Of a DNA stretch of 64,000 nucleotides, positions 42,574 through 53,203 are shown one piece after another. The stretch covers positions 1,922,001 through 1,986,000 of the forward strand of contig NZ_JALPRS010000001.1 of the NCBI RefSeq assembly GCF_023630255.1. The letters run 5' to 3'. Source of the stretch: Pontibacter deserti. GTDB taxonomy: Bacteria; Bacteroidota; Bacteroidia; Cytophagales; Hymenobacteraceae. How positions within the stretch are numbered: the first letter of the stretch is position 1; each line of letters opens with the position of its first letter. Both the position numbers and the translations under genes were made by a program. A model generated the notes under the pieces. The model was not told the DNA's origin and did not search any database. It saw nothing but the letters and a program-made list of their open reading frames with translations.

Positions 42574-43335
42574 TTATTCGCAAATTATCTGATCTTCGTA
42601 CTCTACATTCACTCTTTTATATTTGTCCCAACCCATTACAGGCAGCACTTCCTTATAAAAGATCATCAGCTTCTTAAATTTCTGCTCCGGGTTAAATGGC
42701 TTTCCAAACTCTATGGTATGGTCGCCAACCTGCGGCAGAAAAGAAACTTTACCCTTGCCATCTATATGCATTTGGGCTAATTGGGCCTTCCAGAACTCGT
42801 CGTTCTCAATGAACTGTAGTAATGAAAGGTAAGCTTGGCCGGTCGAATCCTGAAAAAACTCCTGGTTCAGGGGTTTTAAAAGAGCCGACTTTGTAATAGG
42901 GATTACACGAGCGGTGTATCGGTCTGAAAGGGGCAGGATGTGCCCTTCTACATCGATGTATACATCTTGATCTGGTCGTATAATTCTTGCTATAGGCCTG
43001 TTTTGTTTAACATTTACTTTGATATTGCCATCGAGTCCCCGGTATACTTCTGCATCTTCCACAAATTTATGTGCTTCAATGCGTTTTTCAAGGTTCTTCA
43101 GGTCAATGTTTTTATTGGAAATGCCTTCTAATTTTCGCTCGCCATCTCGGGTTAGCAGGTCTTTTATTTCTTTATCCCCAATAAAGTAATTATTGTATTC
43201 ATTATCAATATTTATTGACACTTTTTTACAAGTTTTTTCATTTTGCTTAGATGCGGCAAAACCTGCAAGTGTGCCAATTGTAATGATACTACAACCTGCA
43301 AAAATTAAAGATTTTATTTTACTATTCAAGCCCAT
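42574..43335 (-). CDS. ftsQ: Cell division protein FtsQ/DivIB
   Basis: Bitopic divisome protein of 253 aa. Short cytosolic N-terminus, one membrane helix (about 8-28, IKSLIFAGCSIITIGTLAGF), then a POTRA-like domain (about 40-110, with VEDAEVYRGLDGNIKVNVKQ) and the FtsQ beta domain. AT-richer than its neighbours. It starts 1 nt after the murC stop and ends 11 nt before the ftsA start chosen here. Confidence 0.9.
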   Translation of the reverse strand: MGLNSKIKSLIFAGCSIITIGTLAGFAASKQNEKTCKKVSINIDNEYNNYFIGDKEIKDLLTRDGERKLEGISNKNIDLKNLEKRIEAHKFVEDAEVYRGLDGNIKVNVKQNRPIARIIRPDQDVYIDVEGHILPLSDRYTARVIPITKSALLKPLNQEFFQDSTGQAYLSLLQFIENDEFWKAQLAQMHIDGKGKVSFLPQVGDHTIEFGKPFNPEQKFKKLMIFYKEVLPVMGWDKYKRVNVEYEDQIICE

Positions 43336-43336
43336 G

Positions 43337-44731
43337 CTACACTTTTTCTAAAATATTTTTGATAGGCTTTACCAATGTATCAATATCCCCTGCTCCTATA
43401 GTTGCCAACACTTCAAAATCAATGTTTAGAGCTAATTTATCCACAATTTCGGCCTTTGTTATCAACGATTTTACAGGGCAGGTTATCCGCTCCAGAAGCA
43501 TCTCAGAAGTTACTCCAGGTATAGGTTTTTCGCGGGCCGGGTATATGTCCAGCAACACTACTTCATCCGCCTTGCTTAGGCTCTCTGCAAACTCATTTGC
43601 GAAGTCGCGGGTGCGGGTATAAAGGTGCGGCTGAAATATCACTTTAATTCGCTTGTTTGGGTACAGGGCACGCACCGAAGACATGAAAGCATCAATCTCT
43701 TTCGGATGGTGTGCATAGTCGTCGATGTATACTACACCTTTGCCTTCATATACAAATTCGAAACGTCGTTTTACTCCATTATAAGTTTCCACTCCGCCAC
43801 GAATCTGCTCTTCAGGCACTTGCAGAATTTGCGCTACAAGTATAGCTGCCAGTACGTTCTCGGCATTATGAAAACCAGGTACTCCAAGGCTAAGTGAGCC
43901 TATGTTACCAAATGTACTTTCAACATCAAATTTAAACCAGCGACCATCTATAGTAAGCCCCTGAATATGAGCATCTCCGGCATCTAAACTATAGTTTATG
44001 ATGCGAACACCAGGCTGAATCTGGGCTGTTAAACGTGGATCTGTATTCTTATTCAGTAACAAAAAGCCTCTTGGTTTTATCTGGCTTATGAACCTCTGAA
44101 AGGTGCGTATCAGTTCCTCGCTGTCACCATAAATATCTAAATGGTCTGGGTCTGCGGAAGTTACGATTGCAATATCCGGAAACAGGGTCAGGAAAGAACG
44201 GTCATATTCATCAGCTTCTACCACTACCATCTCCTTTTCGCACTCCCCTTTACTGATGAGCAGGTTAGAATTAATGTTAGTAGCGATACCACCTAAAAAA
44301 GCGGAAGCATCTACCCCGGCATGGTGCAGCAAATGTGTGACCATAGACGAAGTAGTTGTTTTACCATGCGTACCAGCCACTGCAATTGTAAACGCATTGG
44401 CTGTAATGATGCCCAACACTTCAGAACGTTTCTTTATAGTATAACCCTGTTCTTTCAGGTAAGCCCATTCAGTGTGCTCGGCAGGTATGGCCGGAGTAAG
44501 TATCACCAGCGTATTTTCTTTATCCCGAATAATTTCCTGCGGAAGATTTGCTACATCATCATCGTAATGCACTTTTATACCTTCCTGCTCCAGCGCCTGG
44601 GTGAGCGGAGTACTGGTTTTATCATAACCCCACACCGGAAAACCTTTGGCATGAAACCATCTGGCAATGGCGCTCATACCAATACCACCAATGCCTAAAA
44701 AGTAGATATACTTGTAGTCTTCCAGTCTCAC
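43337..44731 (-). CDS. murC: UDP-N-acetylmuramate-L-alanine ligase
   Basis: Adds L-Ala to UDP-MurNAc. It has 464 aa. GIGGIGM (13-19) binds the UDP moiety, AGTHGKTTTSS near residue 117 is the ATP loop, and EADEYDRSF and YAHHPKEI are further Mur-ligase blocks. The start is GTG (44729-44731), which shares four bases with the murG stop (GTGA), so translation is coupled. Confidence 0.96.
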   Translation of the reverse strand: MRLEDYKYIYFLGIGGIGMSAIARWFHAKGFPVWGYDKTSTPLTQALEQEGIKVHYDDDVANLPQEIIRDKENTLVILTPAIPAEHTEWAYLKEQGYTIKKRSEVLGIITANAFTIAVAGTHGKTTTSSMVTHLLHHAGVDASAFLGGIATNINSNLLISKGECEKEMVVVEADEYDRSFLTLFPDIAIVTSADPDHLDIYGDSEELIRTFQRFISQIKPRGFLLLNKNTDPRLTAQIQPGVRIINYSLDAGDAHIQGLTIDGRWFKFDVESTFGNIGSLSLGVPGFHNAENVLAAILVAQILQVPEEQIRGGVETYNGVKRRFEFVYEGKGVVYIDDYAHHPKEIDAFMSSVRALYPNKRIKVIFQPHLYTRTRDFANEFAESLSKADEVVLLDIYPAREKPIPGVTSEMLLERITCPVKSLITKAEIVDKLALNIDFEVLATIGAGDIDTLVKPIKNILEKV

Positions 44732-45840
44732 TTTATCAGTTTTACAAGTTCGTTTACAATATCGGCTGCCGCGTTAGGGCGCGCCATTGTTTTTATGTTT
44801 TCAGAGAGTTGTTTTTGCTCCTGCTCGTTTTGTGCCAGTTGTAAGGTTGCCTGCACTAACTTTTGCGACGCTTCTGCATCCCGTACAAGTATAGCTGCAT
44901 GCTGCTGCACCAGAGCCATTGCATTTTTTGTTTGATGGTCTTCTGCTACATTTGGCGATGGCACAAGTATAGCTGGTTTGGCAGCCAGGCACAGTTCCGA
45001 GATTGATAGCGCACCAGCTCTTGACACCACTATATCTGCTGCTGCATAAGCCAGGTCCATGCGCTTGATGAAGTCAAACACGCGTACCCCCTGATCTGTA
45101 TAGTTTTTCTCAAGCCCTTTTGCTTCAGCATAAAAGCCTTTACCCGTCTGCCAGATGAGCTGGTAGCCAGCATCTGTGATTTGTTTTAAACCTGCTGCTA
45201 TACTTTGATTTATAGTTCTGGCTCCCAGGCTACCACCTATCACCAGTATGGTTTTCTTCTCTGAAGTTAGCCCGAAATGCAACAGTGCTTCCTTTCTTTT
45301 GGCTGATACATCCAGGATATCCTGGCGAACCGGGTTACCAGTAAGTACAAGTTTATCTGCCGGGAAGAAACTACCCATGTTTTCGTAAGCCACGCACACC
45401 TTGTTCACACGCTTTGCCAGTAGCTTATTGGTGATACCGGCATAAGAGTTTTGCTCCTGTATAAGCGAAGGAATACCTTGTGCAGTAGCTGCATACAGCA
45501 ACGGACCACTGGCATAACCACCCACGCCAACTACAGCATCGGGTTTAAAGTCTTTTATGATCTTGTGCGACTTGCGTATACTTGATAACACTTTCAGCGG
45601 AAATGAGAGGTTATCCATTGTAAGCCTACGCTGTAACCCGCTGATCCAGAGCCCTATAATTTTGTAACCTGCTTCCGGCACGCGTGTCATCTCCATACGG
45701 CCCTGGGCTCCCACAAACAGGATCTCCGACTCAGGGTTAATAGCTTTAATCTGGTTGGCAATAGCTACCGCCGGGTAAATATGCCCACCTGTGCCACCTC
45801 CGCTGATGATGATGCGATATGGTCTTTGTATATTAGGCAT
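44728..45840 (-). CDS. murG: UDP-GlcNAc:MurNAc-pentapeptide undecaprenol GlcNAc transferase
   Basis: Makes lipid II from lipid I on the inner face of the membrane. It has 370 aa in GT-B fold. ISGGGTGGHIYPAVAIAN near the N-terminus, GGSLGARTIN mid-protein, and SRAGALSISELCLAAKPAIL for UDP-GlcNAc binding. Overlaps ftsW by 8 nt and murC by 4 nt. Confidence 0.96.
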   Translation of the reverse strand: MPNIQRPYRIIISGGGTGGHIYPAVAIANQIKAINPESEILFVGAQGRMEMTRVPEAGYKIIGLWISGLQRRLTMDNLSFPLKVLSSIRKSHKIIKDFKPDAVVGVGGYASGPLLYAATAQGIPSLIQEQNSYAGITNKLLAKRVNKVCVAYENMGSFFPADKLVLTGNPVRQDILDVSAKRKEALLHFGLTSEKKTILVIGGSLGARTINQSIAAGLKQITDAGYQLIWQTGKGFYAEAKGLEKNYTDQGVRVFDFIKRMDLAYAAADIVVSRAGALSISELCLAAKPAILVPSPNVAEDHQTKNAMALVQQHAAILVRDAEASQKLVQATLQLAQNEQEQKQLSENIKTMARPNAAADIVNELVKLIK

Positions 45841-46996
45841 TTACAGGAATTTTAGCATTTATATCTTTCGCTCCAACTGCTGCGCGGGTCACTTCACTAT
45901 CGGTGCGGCTTACACTAAGTATAATACCCAACGATATACCTGTAAAGATCAGAGAGGTACCACCCATACTTAAAAGCGGTAAGGGCAAACCTGTGATCGG
46001 GCCTAGCCCGACTGCTACCCCCATGTTTATCATACCCTGTATCACAAGGCTAAAACTTAACCCCGCAGAAAGAAGTCCGCCAAAGGCACCCGTACTGTTC
46101 ACAACCGTAACCATCCCTCTGTAAAGCAAAGCCAGGTATAAGAATAAAACAGCGGCACCTCCCCATAAACCATATTCTTCAATAATAATGGCAAAAATAA
46201 AATCTGAGTACGGGTGCGGCAGTATATCACGTTGGTCGCTATTACCCGGCCCTTTGCCTACCACGCCACCTGTTGCTATGGCAATGTAAGACTGCTCTAA
46301 CTGGAAAGGAGTTTCTGATTCATCCAAAAAAGCTTCAACACGACTAACAGCTGTACCAAGTCGCTGACCAGCTGCCAGTGCCCCACTACCCACTACCAAT
46401 ACAATTACAAAAACGGTCATCAGGTATCTGAAAGGTACACGCCCAATAAACATGAGCAACATACAGGTAGCAAATAACAACACCGCCGTGGAAGTATTGG
46501 TAAGTGCAATCAGACCGCAGATAGCCACTGTCCAGAGCAGCATCGGCACCAAGGTTTTTCGCCAGTCTTTTACCTGCAGCTGTACTTTTGCCAGCATACT
46601 TGCCAGGTAAGAGATCAGGGCCAGCTTAGCTAAATCTGAAGGCTGAAAAGTCTGGTTAATAACTGGGATAGTGATCCAACGGGAGGCATCGTTAATATTA
46701 GATCCCCAGAAAAAAGCAAACAGAAGCAACGGCACCGAAAGCACCAGCGCAACCAAGGATAATCTGGAGTAATAGCGATAATTGATTTTATGTGCAGCCC
46801 ACATAAATGCCAGACCTACTAAGATCAGGGATGAATGCTTTAGCAGGAAGTACTCCGTATTGCCTTCATGAGATTTGTAAGCAAGCGTACCTGTGGCAGA
46901 ATATACCACTGCCACGCTTATCAGCGAGAACATCAGGACAATTCCCCACAACACGGGATCTCCCTGCAGGTTTTTCTGTAACCACTGCTTTACCAT
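45833..46996 (-). CDS. ftsW: Septal peptidoglycan polymerase FtsW (SEDS family)
   Basis: Polymerises lipid II at the septum. It has 387 aa and about ten membrane helices. SEDS features include GSNINDASRWI, the Gln/Ser-rich loop SYIAIATGGVVGKGPGNSDQ, and the C-terminal GLPLPLLSMGGTSLIF. It pairs with the transpeptidase encoded upstream in the cluster. Confidence 0.95.
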   Translation of the reverse strand: MVKQWLQKNLQGDPVLWGIVLMFSLISVAVVYSATGTLAYKSHEGNTEYFLLKHSSLILVGLAFMWAAHKINYRYYSRLSLVALVLSVPLLLFAFFWGSNINDASRWITIPVINQTFQPSDLAKLALISYLASMLAKVQLQVKDWRKTLVPMLLWTVAICGLIALTNTSTAVLLFATCMLLMFIGRVPFRYLMTVFVIVLVVGSGALAAGQRLGTAVSRVEAFLDESETPFQLEQSYIAIATGGVVGKGPGNSDQRDILPHPYSDFIFAIIIEEYGLWGGAAVLFLYLALLYRGMVTVVNSTGAFGGLLSAGLSFSLVIQGMINMGVAVGLGPITGLPLPLLSMGGTSLIFTGISLGIILSVSRTDSEVTRAAVGAKDINAKIPVNA

Positions 46997-47021
46997 AACC
47001 TTTGGCTAAAAATTGTTATGC

Positions 47022-48365
47022 CTATCTCTTTAAAACTATTTTCTCTACTGCTTCTTTAAAGCGTTCTCCACGGTGCTCGTAGTTGTTGAACAGGTCGAAA
47101 CTTGCACAGGCCGGTGACAACAGCACTACATCACCAGGCACCGCCAGTAATTTTGCCATGCGCACCGCATATTCAATCGAATCTGTTTCGGCAATAATTG
47201 GCACAACCTTGTTAAATGATCGCTCCAGTTTTTTGTTATCCTTGCCCAGGCAGATCAGCACTTTCACTTTTTCGCGAGCCAACGGCTCCAGCGTGGTATA
47301 GTCATTACCTTTATCTACCCCACCCGCAATCCAGATGATCGGTTGTTTTATACCTTCCAGTGCATACCACACTGCTTCCACGTTGGTTGCTTTCGAGTCG
47401 TTGATGTAGCTTACATCTTTGGCCACACCTACCAGTTGCAATCTGTGATCTGCGTTCTGGAATGTCTCCAGCGATCTGGCTATACTTTCTTCGGACACCT
47501 GCAGCAATTTTGCTACCGCCACAGCGGCCATGGTATTGTATTGGTTGTGCTTTCCAATAAGACTGGATTTGGAGGCATCTATACTTGCTTCAGAAGTATT
47601 AATACCCAGCTTTATAGTTGAGCCGTCGTATTTTATTTTGGCACCTTCCGCACCCTCCAGCGAGAAAGGAATTGTTGTCCCTGCAAAAGCTGCTGCATCA
47701 AAAGCCTTCCGGATATTCTGGTCATCTGCATTGTAAATGAAGTAGTCGCTGCCGGTCATGTTCTGGGCTACACGTAATTTTGACGCTGCGTATTTTTCCA
47801 TGCTATAACCGTAGCGGTCCAGGTGATCTGGTGTAATATTCAGTAAAACCGCAATGTTGGCTTTGAACTGGTACATGTTATCCAGTTGGAAACTACTCAG
47901 CTCCAGCACATAGTAATCGTGCTTATCGTCGATCACTTTTTCTGCCAGGCTCTCGCCTATGTTGCCTGCCAGGCCTACATTCAAGCCAGCACTCTTCAGC
48001 AGGTGATAAGTAAGCAAGGTTGTAGTGGTTTTGCCGTTAGTACCTGTTATGCAGATAAACTTGGCATCAGTATACCTGCCGGCAAACTCTATTTCTGAAA
48101 TTACCGGTATCTGTCTTTTGGCTGCTTCTTGTATAATTGCAGCTTTATCAGGAATGCCAGGACTTTTAATGATTTCGTTAGCATCTAAAATTCTATCAAG
48201 GGTGTGTGTTCCTTCTTCGAATGGGATAGCAGCTGTCGCCAGCTTGGCTTTATACTGATCTTTGATCTGCCCCATGTCCGACACAAAAACATCAAGCCCT
48301 TTGGCCTGTGCCAGTAATGCGGCTCCAACGCCACTTTCTCCCGCTCCAAGTATAGCTATCTTCAT
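47022..48365 (-). CDS. murD: UDP-N-acetylmuramoyl-L-alanine-D-glutamate ligase
   Basis: Adds D-Glu to the peptide stem. It has 447 aa. GAGESGVGAALLA near the N-terminus, ATP loop ITGTNGKTTTT near residue 110, ELSSFQLDNM and NDSKATNVEAV as Mur-ligase blocks. ftsW starts 26 nt after its stop. Confidence 0.96.
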   Translation of the reverse strand: MKIAILGAGESGVGAALLAQAKGLDVFVSDMGQIKDQYKAKLATAAIPFEEGTHTLDRILDANEIIKSPGIPDKAAIIQEAAKRQIPVISEIEFAGRYTDAKFICITGTNGKTTTTLLTYHLLKSAGLNVGLAGNIGESLAEKVIDDKHDYYVLELSSFQLDNMYQFKANIAVLLNITPDHLDRYGYSMEKYAASKLRVAQNMTGSDYFIYNADDQNIRKAFDAAAFAGTTIPFSLEGAEGAKIKYDGSTIKLGINTSEASIDASKSSLIGKHNQYNTMAAVAVAKLLQVSEESIARSLETFQNADHRLQLVGVAKDVSYINDSKATNVEAVWYALEGIKQPIIWIAGGVDKGNDYTTLEPLAREKVKVLICLGKDNKKLERSFNKVVPIIAETDSIEYAVRMAKLLAVPGDVVLLSPACASFDLFNNYEHRGERFKEAVEKIVLKR

Positions 48366-48377
48366 TGTTTTGTTGTC

Positions 48378-49598
48378 TTAGCGAAGTTTAAGAGTTGCCA
48401 GTGTTAAAATGGCCAGCATGATACCTACAATCCAGAAACGGCCAACGATCTTAGACTCATGGTAACCCAGCTTCTGATAGTGGTGGTGCAATGGTGACAT
48501 TTTAAAAATGCGGCGTCCTTCGCCATACTTCTTTTTTGTGTACTTAAAGTAACTTACCTGCAGCATCACCGATAAATTTTCGATCAGGAAAATGCCGCAA
48601 AGTATAGGTATAAGTAGTTCTTTTCTAACGATAAGGGCCAGCACTGCAATGATACCACCAATAGATAAGCTACCTGTATCGCCCATAAAAACCTGCGCCG
48701 GATAGGTATTATACCACAGGAAACCAACACATGCCCCTACAAAAGCCAGACAGAAAATAGTAAGCTCACCTGAGTTCGGAATGAACATGATATCCAGGTA
48801 ATCAGCAAAAATGGTGTTACCGGAAACCCATGCAAAAATAGCCAGCGTCAGACCAATAATTGCCGAAGTACCAGCTGCCAGACCATCAATACCATCGGTT
48901 ATATTAGCGCCATTTGATACAGCTGTTATCACCAGGATAACGAAGGGAATGTACAGGTAGCAAGACCAGCCCTGGAACAACGGACCAGCAAATGAGAACA
49001 GGTTACAGTAGTCTAATTCGTTATTTTTGCGGAACGGGATGGTCGTGATCATGCTGTGCACATCCATGTACTTTTTAGATGCGTTTACAGCTGAAGTTCC
49101 ACCATCTGAAAAGATATACTGACGCACTACCACGTCATCGTTAAAGTATAAGGTAAGGCCAACTATAAGCCCAAGCCCGATCTGTCCCAGAATTTTGAAG
49201 CGACCTGCCAGCCCCTCCTTGTTCTTTCTGAATACCTTGATATAATCATCGAGGAAACCTATGATACCTAACCAAACTGTAGATACCAGCATCAGGATGA
49301 TATAGATATTGTCCAGTCTTGCAAATAGGAGTGTAGGTACAAGTATAGCTAACAGAATGATAAGGCCACCCATTGTTGGTGTACCCTTTTTCTCCATCTG
49401 TCCCTCCAGGCCCAGATCGCGGATACTTTCACCCACCTGCTTGCGCTGTAATACTCTGATTAGTTTACCGCCAAAAATCATCGCGATCAGCAGCGACACC
49501 AGTACGGCCATACCAGCACGGAAGGAAATGTACTGGAACACGCCGGCTCCAAACAAATCATATTCCCGATCCAGGTAAGTAAAAAGGTAGTATAGCAT
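48378..49598 (-). CDS. mraY: Phospho-N-acetylmuramoyl-pentapeptide transferase
   Basis: Forms lipid I in the membrane. It has 406 aa, about ten helices. Active-site motifs are [28 protein letters not shown] and [31 protein letters not shown] lies near the C-terminus. The loop near residues 145-190 is longer than in E. coli MraY. 12 nt separate it from murD. Confidence 0.96.
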   Translation of the reverse strand: MLYYLFTYLDREYDLFGAGVFQYISFRAGMAVLVSLLIAMIFGGKLIRVLQRKQVGESIRDLGLEGQMEKKGTPTMGGLIILLAILVPTLLFARLDNIYIILMLVSTVWLGIIGFLDDYIKVFRKNKEGLAGRFKILGQIGLGLIVGLTLYFNDDVVVRQYIFSDGGTSAVNASKKYMDVHSMITTIPFRKNNELDYCNLFSFAGPLFQGWSCYLYIPFVILVITAVSNGANITDGIDGLAAGTSAIIGLTLAIFAWVSGNTIFADYLDIMFIPNSGELTIFCLAFVGACVGFLWYNTYPAQVFMGDTGSLSIGGIIAVLALIVRKELLIPILCGIFLIENLSVMLQVSYFKYTKKKYGEGRRIFKMSPLHHHYQKLGYHESKIVGRFWIVGIMLAILTLATLKLR

Positions 49599-49640
49599 TT
49601 AAATTTATTCGTTACTCTTGGCTAAAAGATGTAATAAGTT

Positions 49641-51104
49641 TTATTTCCCCAGTTGCTGAAAAGTTTCCTGCAGCACCTGCTTGTCATCAAAAGGATATTT
49701 CACCCCTTGAATTTCCTGGTAAGTTTCGTGGCCTTTGCCAGCCACAAGTATAATATCGTTTGGTTCGGCCAGCATACAGGCTGTTTTAATCGCTTCCTTT
49801 CTATCCAGCACCGACAGCGTCTTTTTATAATCCAGCGGTTTCACGCCTTTCTGCATGTCAGCAAGTATGGTTTGCGGCTCCTCAAAGCGCGGATTATCAG
49901 AAGTAAGTATAACCTTGTCGCTCAGGCGGCAGGCAATATCCGCCATAACCGGGCGTTTGGCTGCATCGCGGTTACCACCACAACCAACTATGGTTATTAC
50001 TTTCTGCAACGGCGTACGGATCTGTTGCACTGTATTCAGTACATTCTCCAAGGCATCAGGCGTATGTGCATAGTCAATTATACCTGTTATCTGTGTATCA
50101 GAAACGATATAATCAAAACGGCCGGCAGCTGAATCCAGGGCAGAAAGTATAGTTAAGGTTTCTGTCGGATCTTCACCTAACAATACAGCCACGCCATAAG
50201 CACCCAGCAGGTTGTACGCGTTAAAAGTACCGATCAGTTTGCACCAGATCTCATTCCCATCAATCTCAAGGTGTAGTCCCTGAATGGTATTATCGATAAT
50301 TCGCGCTTTAAACTCTGTGGCTTTGCGGAGGGAAAACTCGTGTATACTTGCCTTTGTATTCTGCACCATTACAGAGCCACGCTTATCGTCAGCATTTACC
50401 AGTGCAAAAGCACCTTTCGGTAACATATCGAAGAATGATTTCTTTGCTTTGATATACTCGTCGAAGCTACCGTGGTAGTCCAGGTGGTCGTGGGTGATAT
50501 TGGTAAAAACACCACCTGCAAAAGTTAACCCAGCCACACGGTGCTGCACCATAGCATGCGAACTCACCTCCATAAAGCAATGCGTACAACCAGCTTTCAC
50601 CATTTTAGCCAGCAGTTCATTTAGTGTTACAGCATCAGGTGTCGTATGCGTGGCAGGTATAACCTCCTCATCTATCTGGTTTTGCACCGTAGAAAGCAAA
50701 CCTACATGGTAGCCCAGCTCACGGAACAACTTGTGCAACAGCGTTACCGAAGTAGTTTTACCGTTTGTACCGGTAACGCCTACCAATTGCAGTTTAGCAG
50801 AAGGATTATCGTAGAAGTTGGATGCCATCTGGCCTAAAGCTTCTGCCGAATCTTTGACTACTACATAGGTAACAGCCGCATTTTTCTCTTCCGGTAACTC
50901 TTCGCAAACTATAGCTACTGCATTTGCCTCAGCCGCCTTTGCCATATAAGCATGACCATCTGCCTGCACACCGCGCACTGCTACAAACAACACACCCGCC
51001 TGCACCTTACGCGAGTCAAAAGTTATACTTTCAACAGGCACGTCAAGGGAGCCAATTGTGTTAAGTACCTGTACTTTGTGTAATAATGTTTGCAGCAACT
51101 GCAT
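49641..51104 (-). CDS. murE: UDP-MurNAc-tripeptide synthetase, meso-DAP adding
   Basis: Adds the third residue of the peptide stem. It has 487 aa. ATP loop VTGTNGKTTSVTLL, then HDHLDYHGSFDEY, and DNPR near residue 402, the motif that selects meso-diaminopimelate over lysine. Its ATG overlaps the ftsI stop by one base (TAATG). No murF follows at its usual place. Confidence 0.95.
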   Translation of the reverse strand: MQLLQTLLHKVQVLNTIGSLDVPVESITFDSRKVQAGVLFVAVRGVQADGHAYMAKAAEANAVAIVCEELPEEKNAAVTYVVVKDSAEALGQMASNFYDNPSAKLQLVGVTGTNGKTTSVTLLHKLFRELGYHVGLLSTVQNQIDEEVIPATHTTPDAVTLNELLAKMVKAGCTHCFMEVSSHAMVQHRVAGLTFAGGVFTNITHDHLDYHGSFDEYIKAKKSFFDMLPKGAFALVNADDKRGSVMVQNTKASIHEFSLRKATEFKARIIDNTIQGLHLEIDGNEIWCKLIGTFNAYNLLGAYGVAVLLGEDPTETLTILSALDSAAGRFDYIVSDTQITGIIDYAHTPDALENVLNTVQQIRTPLQKVITIVGCGGNRDAAKRPVMADIACRLSDKVILTSDNPRFEEPQTILADMQKGVKPLDYKKTLSVLDRKEAIKTACMLAEPNDIILVAGKGHETYQEIQGVKYPFDDKQVLQETFQQLGK

Positions 51105-53203
51105 TAGCTTAAAACTATTGTTATCTGTTTTACTTTATTTATTGGCGTACCAGCCTCTAACGACTGTTTTTCTACACGCTTGCCTACTCCCTGCACATTC
51201 ACTTTCAGGCGCTGGTTACCAAGTATAAACAAGGCATCACGCAAGGTTAAACCTACTACATCCGGTACTTTTCCATCTAGCACAGGATTAGGCACAAAAT
51301 CAAGTGAACGCAGATTTGGATTTACTTTAACCCATTCTTCATCTGAATTTTTAGGATGGCTGCTGATACCAAGGCGGTTACAGATCGTGGAGAGGTCATC
51401 CAAGCTACCTGCTTTTACCTGTGGCAGGCTGTCTTTATTTGGTACTACTCGAGCACGAAGCGGTTTGTGCATTCCCAGGTCACGGGCGTAGGCTTTATCT
51501 GCCAGCTCTTTAAATACCGGTGCTGCTACATCAGAGCCATACACATTCACCCCTTTAGGGCTATCGATGATCACAATGCAGCTATACTTCGGATTATCAG
51601 CAGGGAAATAACCAGCAAATGAAGTAGAGTATTCCATTACATACTTCCCGTCTTTTACTTTTCGGGCTGTACCTGTTTTGCCTGCAACTTTATAATCGGC
51701 GCTTTTTATGTTTTTGGCTGTACCGTTCTCCACAACCCCTTCCAGCATCAATTTGATTTTTTTCAACGTCTCATCCGAGCATACCTTATCAACCAGCACT
51801 CTTGTTTTAAAAGTCTGAATTACTTTATCCGATTTGCGGATTTCCTTTACAATAATAGGCTGAATCTTTGTGCCGTTGTTAGCAACTGCATTGTAAAAAG
51901 CCAGTGTTTGCAATGGCGAAAGCTTTGTTTCATAGCCAATTGCCATAGAGGTAAGGGTAGTGCCATACCAGGTTCTGTCCTGCGGATGCTTAATAAACGG
52001 ACGAGCTTCCCCATCCATCTGGAAACCTAGTGTATTGCCTAAACCAAACTTATCCAGGTAATCTACATAAGCTTGCTGGTTGGCACTGAAGTGCTTCTCC
52101 ATCAGCTTGGCTACCCCAATATTGGATGATTTCTCGAATACTTCCTGCACAGTTATTTTTCCATAACCACCTGTCTTAGCATCGGTCATGTACGTATTTT
52201 TGATGCGGTATTTCCCGTTACCTGTATCAATAGAATCTGTCAGCTTTACTCCCGGAGCATATTCGAACAAGGCCATCATAGAAGCAAGCTTAAAAGTGGA
52301 GCCTGGCTCAGTACGTCCCTGATCCCCTACAGCATAGTTATAATCTTCTATATAACCGCCCTTGGTCTTCCCCAGATTAGCTAATGCCTTAATTTCCCCT
52401 GTCTTCACCTCCATCATAATCACTGTACCATATTCAGCATCTGTTTTCTCCAGAGCTTTGTACAGCGCATTCTCTGCTACGTCCTGCAGGTTAATATCAA
52501 TTGTTGTTTTGATATCGTAACCATGCTGCGGCTTTACTTCGGTACCATCGTAAATTGGCTTGCTACCTCCGGCAATACGTTCAAAAAGCGCTTCGCCATC
52601 CGTACCTGATAAATCGTTGTTGAAGCTGAACTCAAGTCCTGCTCCGTTTTTATCTTCGTTTATAAAACCAATGGTGCGCTCAGCCAGCATACCAAAAGGC
52701 TTAAAACGCTTCTCTACTTTTTCAAAGATCACTCCACCTTTATTTTTACCAGACCGGAAGATCGGCCATTTCGCCATCATCTTCTTATCCTGGTAATTAA
52801 TCTGACGACTATTCAGACGGATATACTTGCGTCCGGAAAGGCGTGCATTTTTGATCTTGCGACGGTAATAATCTTCTGACCTGTCTCCGTAAAAGCGCGA
52901 CAGTAATAAAGCCAGCGAATCGATTCCGGCATTAAAAGTTCTGGCCTCAGCTATAGTAGGATCAAAGGCCACACGGTAAAATGGCAGCGATGTAGCCAGT
53001 ATACTTTCATTATCAGAGTAGATGTTTCCGCGGGTAGCAAACACCGGCTGGTAATGGATGCGGCGCTCTTTGGATATCGCTTTCCACTTTTCGCCATCCT
53101 TAAACTGGATCACTCCAATTTTGTAAACTATGGCGCACGCAAAAAGGCAGATAACCAAAAAGGCTAACCGTATACGTATAACTATGGATTTCTTAATATT
53201 CAT
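51104..53203 (-). CDS. ftsI: Septal transpeptidase FtsI (class B PBP with PASTA domain)
   Basis: Cross-links septal peptidoglycan. It has 699 aa. One N-terminal membrane helix (about 8-28), a pedestal domain, and a transpeptidase domain with nucleophile Ser near 301 in EPGSTFKLAS (SxxK), SSN near 355 and KTGTAR near 508. A C-terminal PASTA domain (about 638-699, VPDVVGLTLRDALFIL) is typical of Bacteroidota and Gram-positive FtsI/PBP2x types. Overlaps ftsL by 11 nt and murE by 1 nt. Confidence 0.95.
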   Translation of the reverse strand: MNIKKSIVIRIRLAFLVICLFACAIVYKIGVIQFKDGEKWKAISKERRIHYQPVFATRGNIYSDNESILATSLPFYRVAFDPTIAEARTFNAGIDSLALLLSRFYGDRSEDYYRRKIKNARLSGRKYIRLNSRQINYQDKKMMAKWPIFRSGKNKGGVIFEKVEKRFKPFGMLAERTIGFINEDKNGAGLEFSFNNDLSGTDGEALFERIAGGSKPIYDGTEVKPQHGYDIKTTIDINLQDVAENALYKALEKTDAEYGTVIMMEVKTGEIKALANLGKTKGGYIEDYNYAVGDQGRTEPGSTFKLASMMALFEYAPGVKLTDSIDTGNGKYRIKNTYMTDAKTGGYGKITVQEVFEKSSNIGVAKLMEKHFSANQQAYVDYLDKFGLGNTLGFQMDGEARPFIKHPQDRTWYGTTLTSMAIGYETKLSPLQTLAFYNAVANNGTKIQPIIVKEIRKSDKVIQTFKTRVLVDKVCSDETLKKIKLMLEGVVENGTAKNIKSADYKVAGKTGTARKVKDGKYVMEYSTSFAGYFPADNPKYSCIVIIDSPKGVNVYGSDVAAPVFKELADKAYARDLGMHKPLRARVVPNKDSLPQVKAGSLDDLSTICNRLGISSHPKNSDEEWVKVNPNLRSLDFVPNPVLDGKVPDVVGLTLRDALFILGNQRLKVNVQGVGKRVEKQSLEAGTPINKVKQITIVLS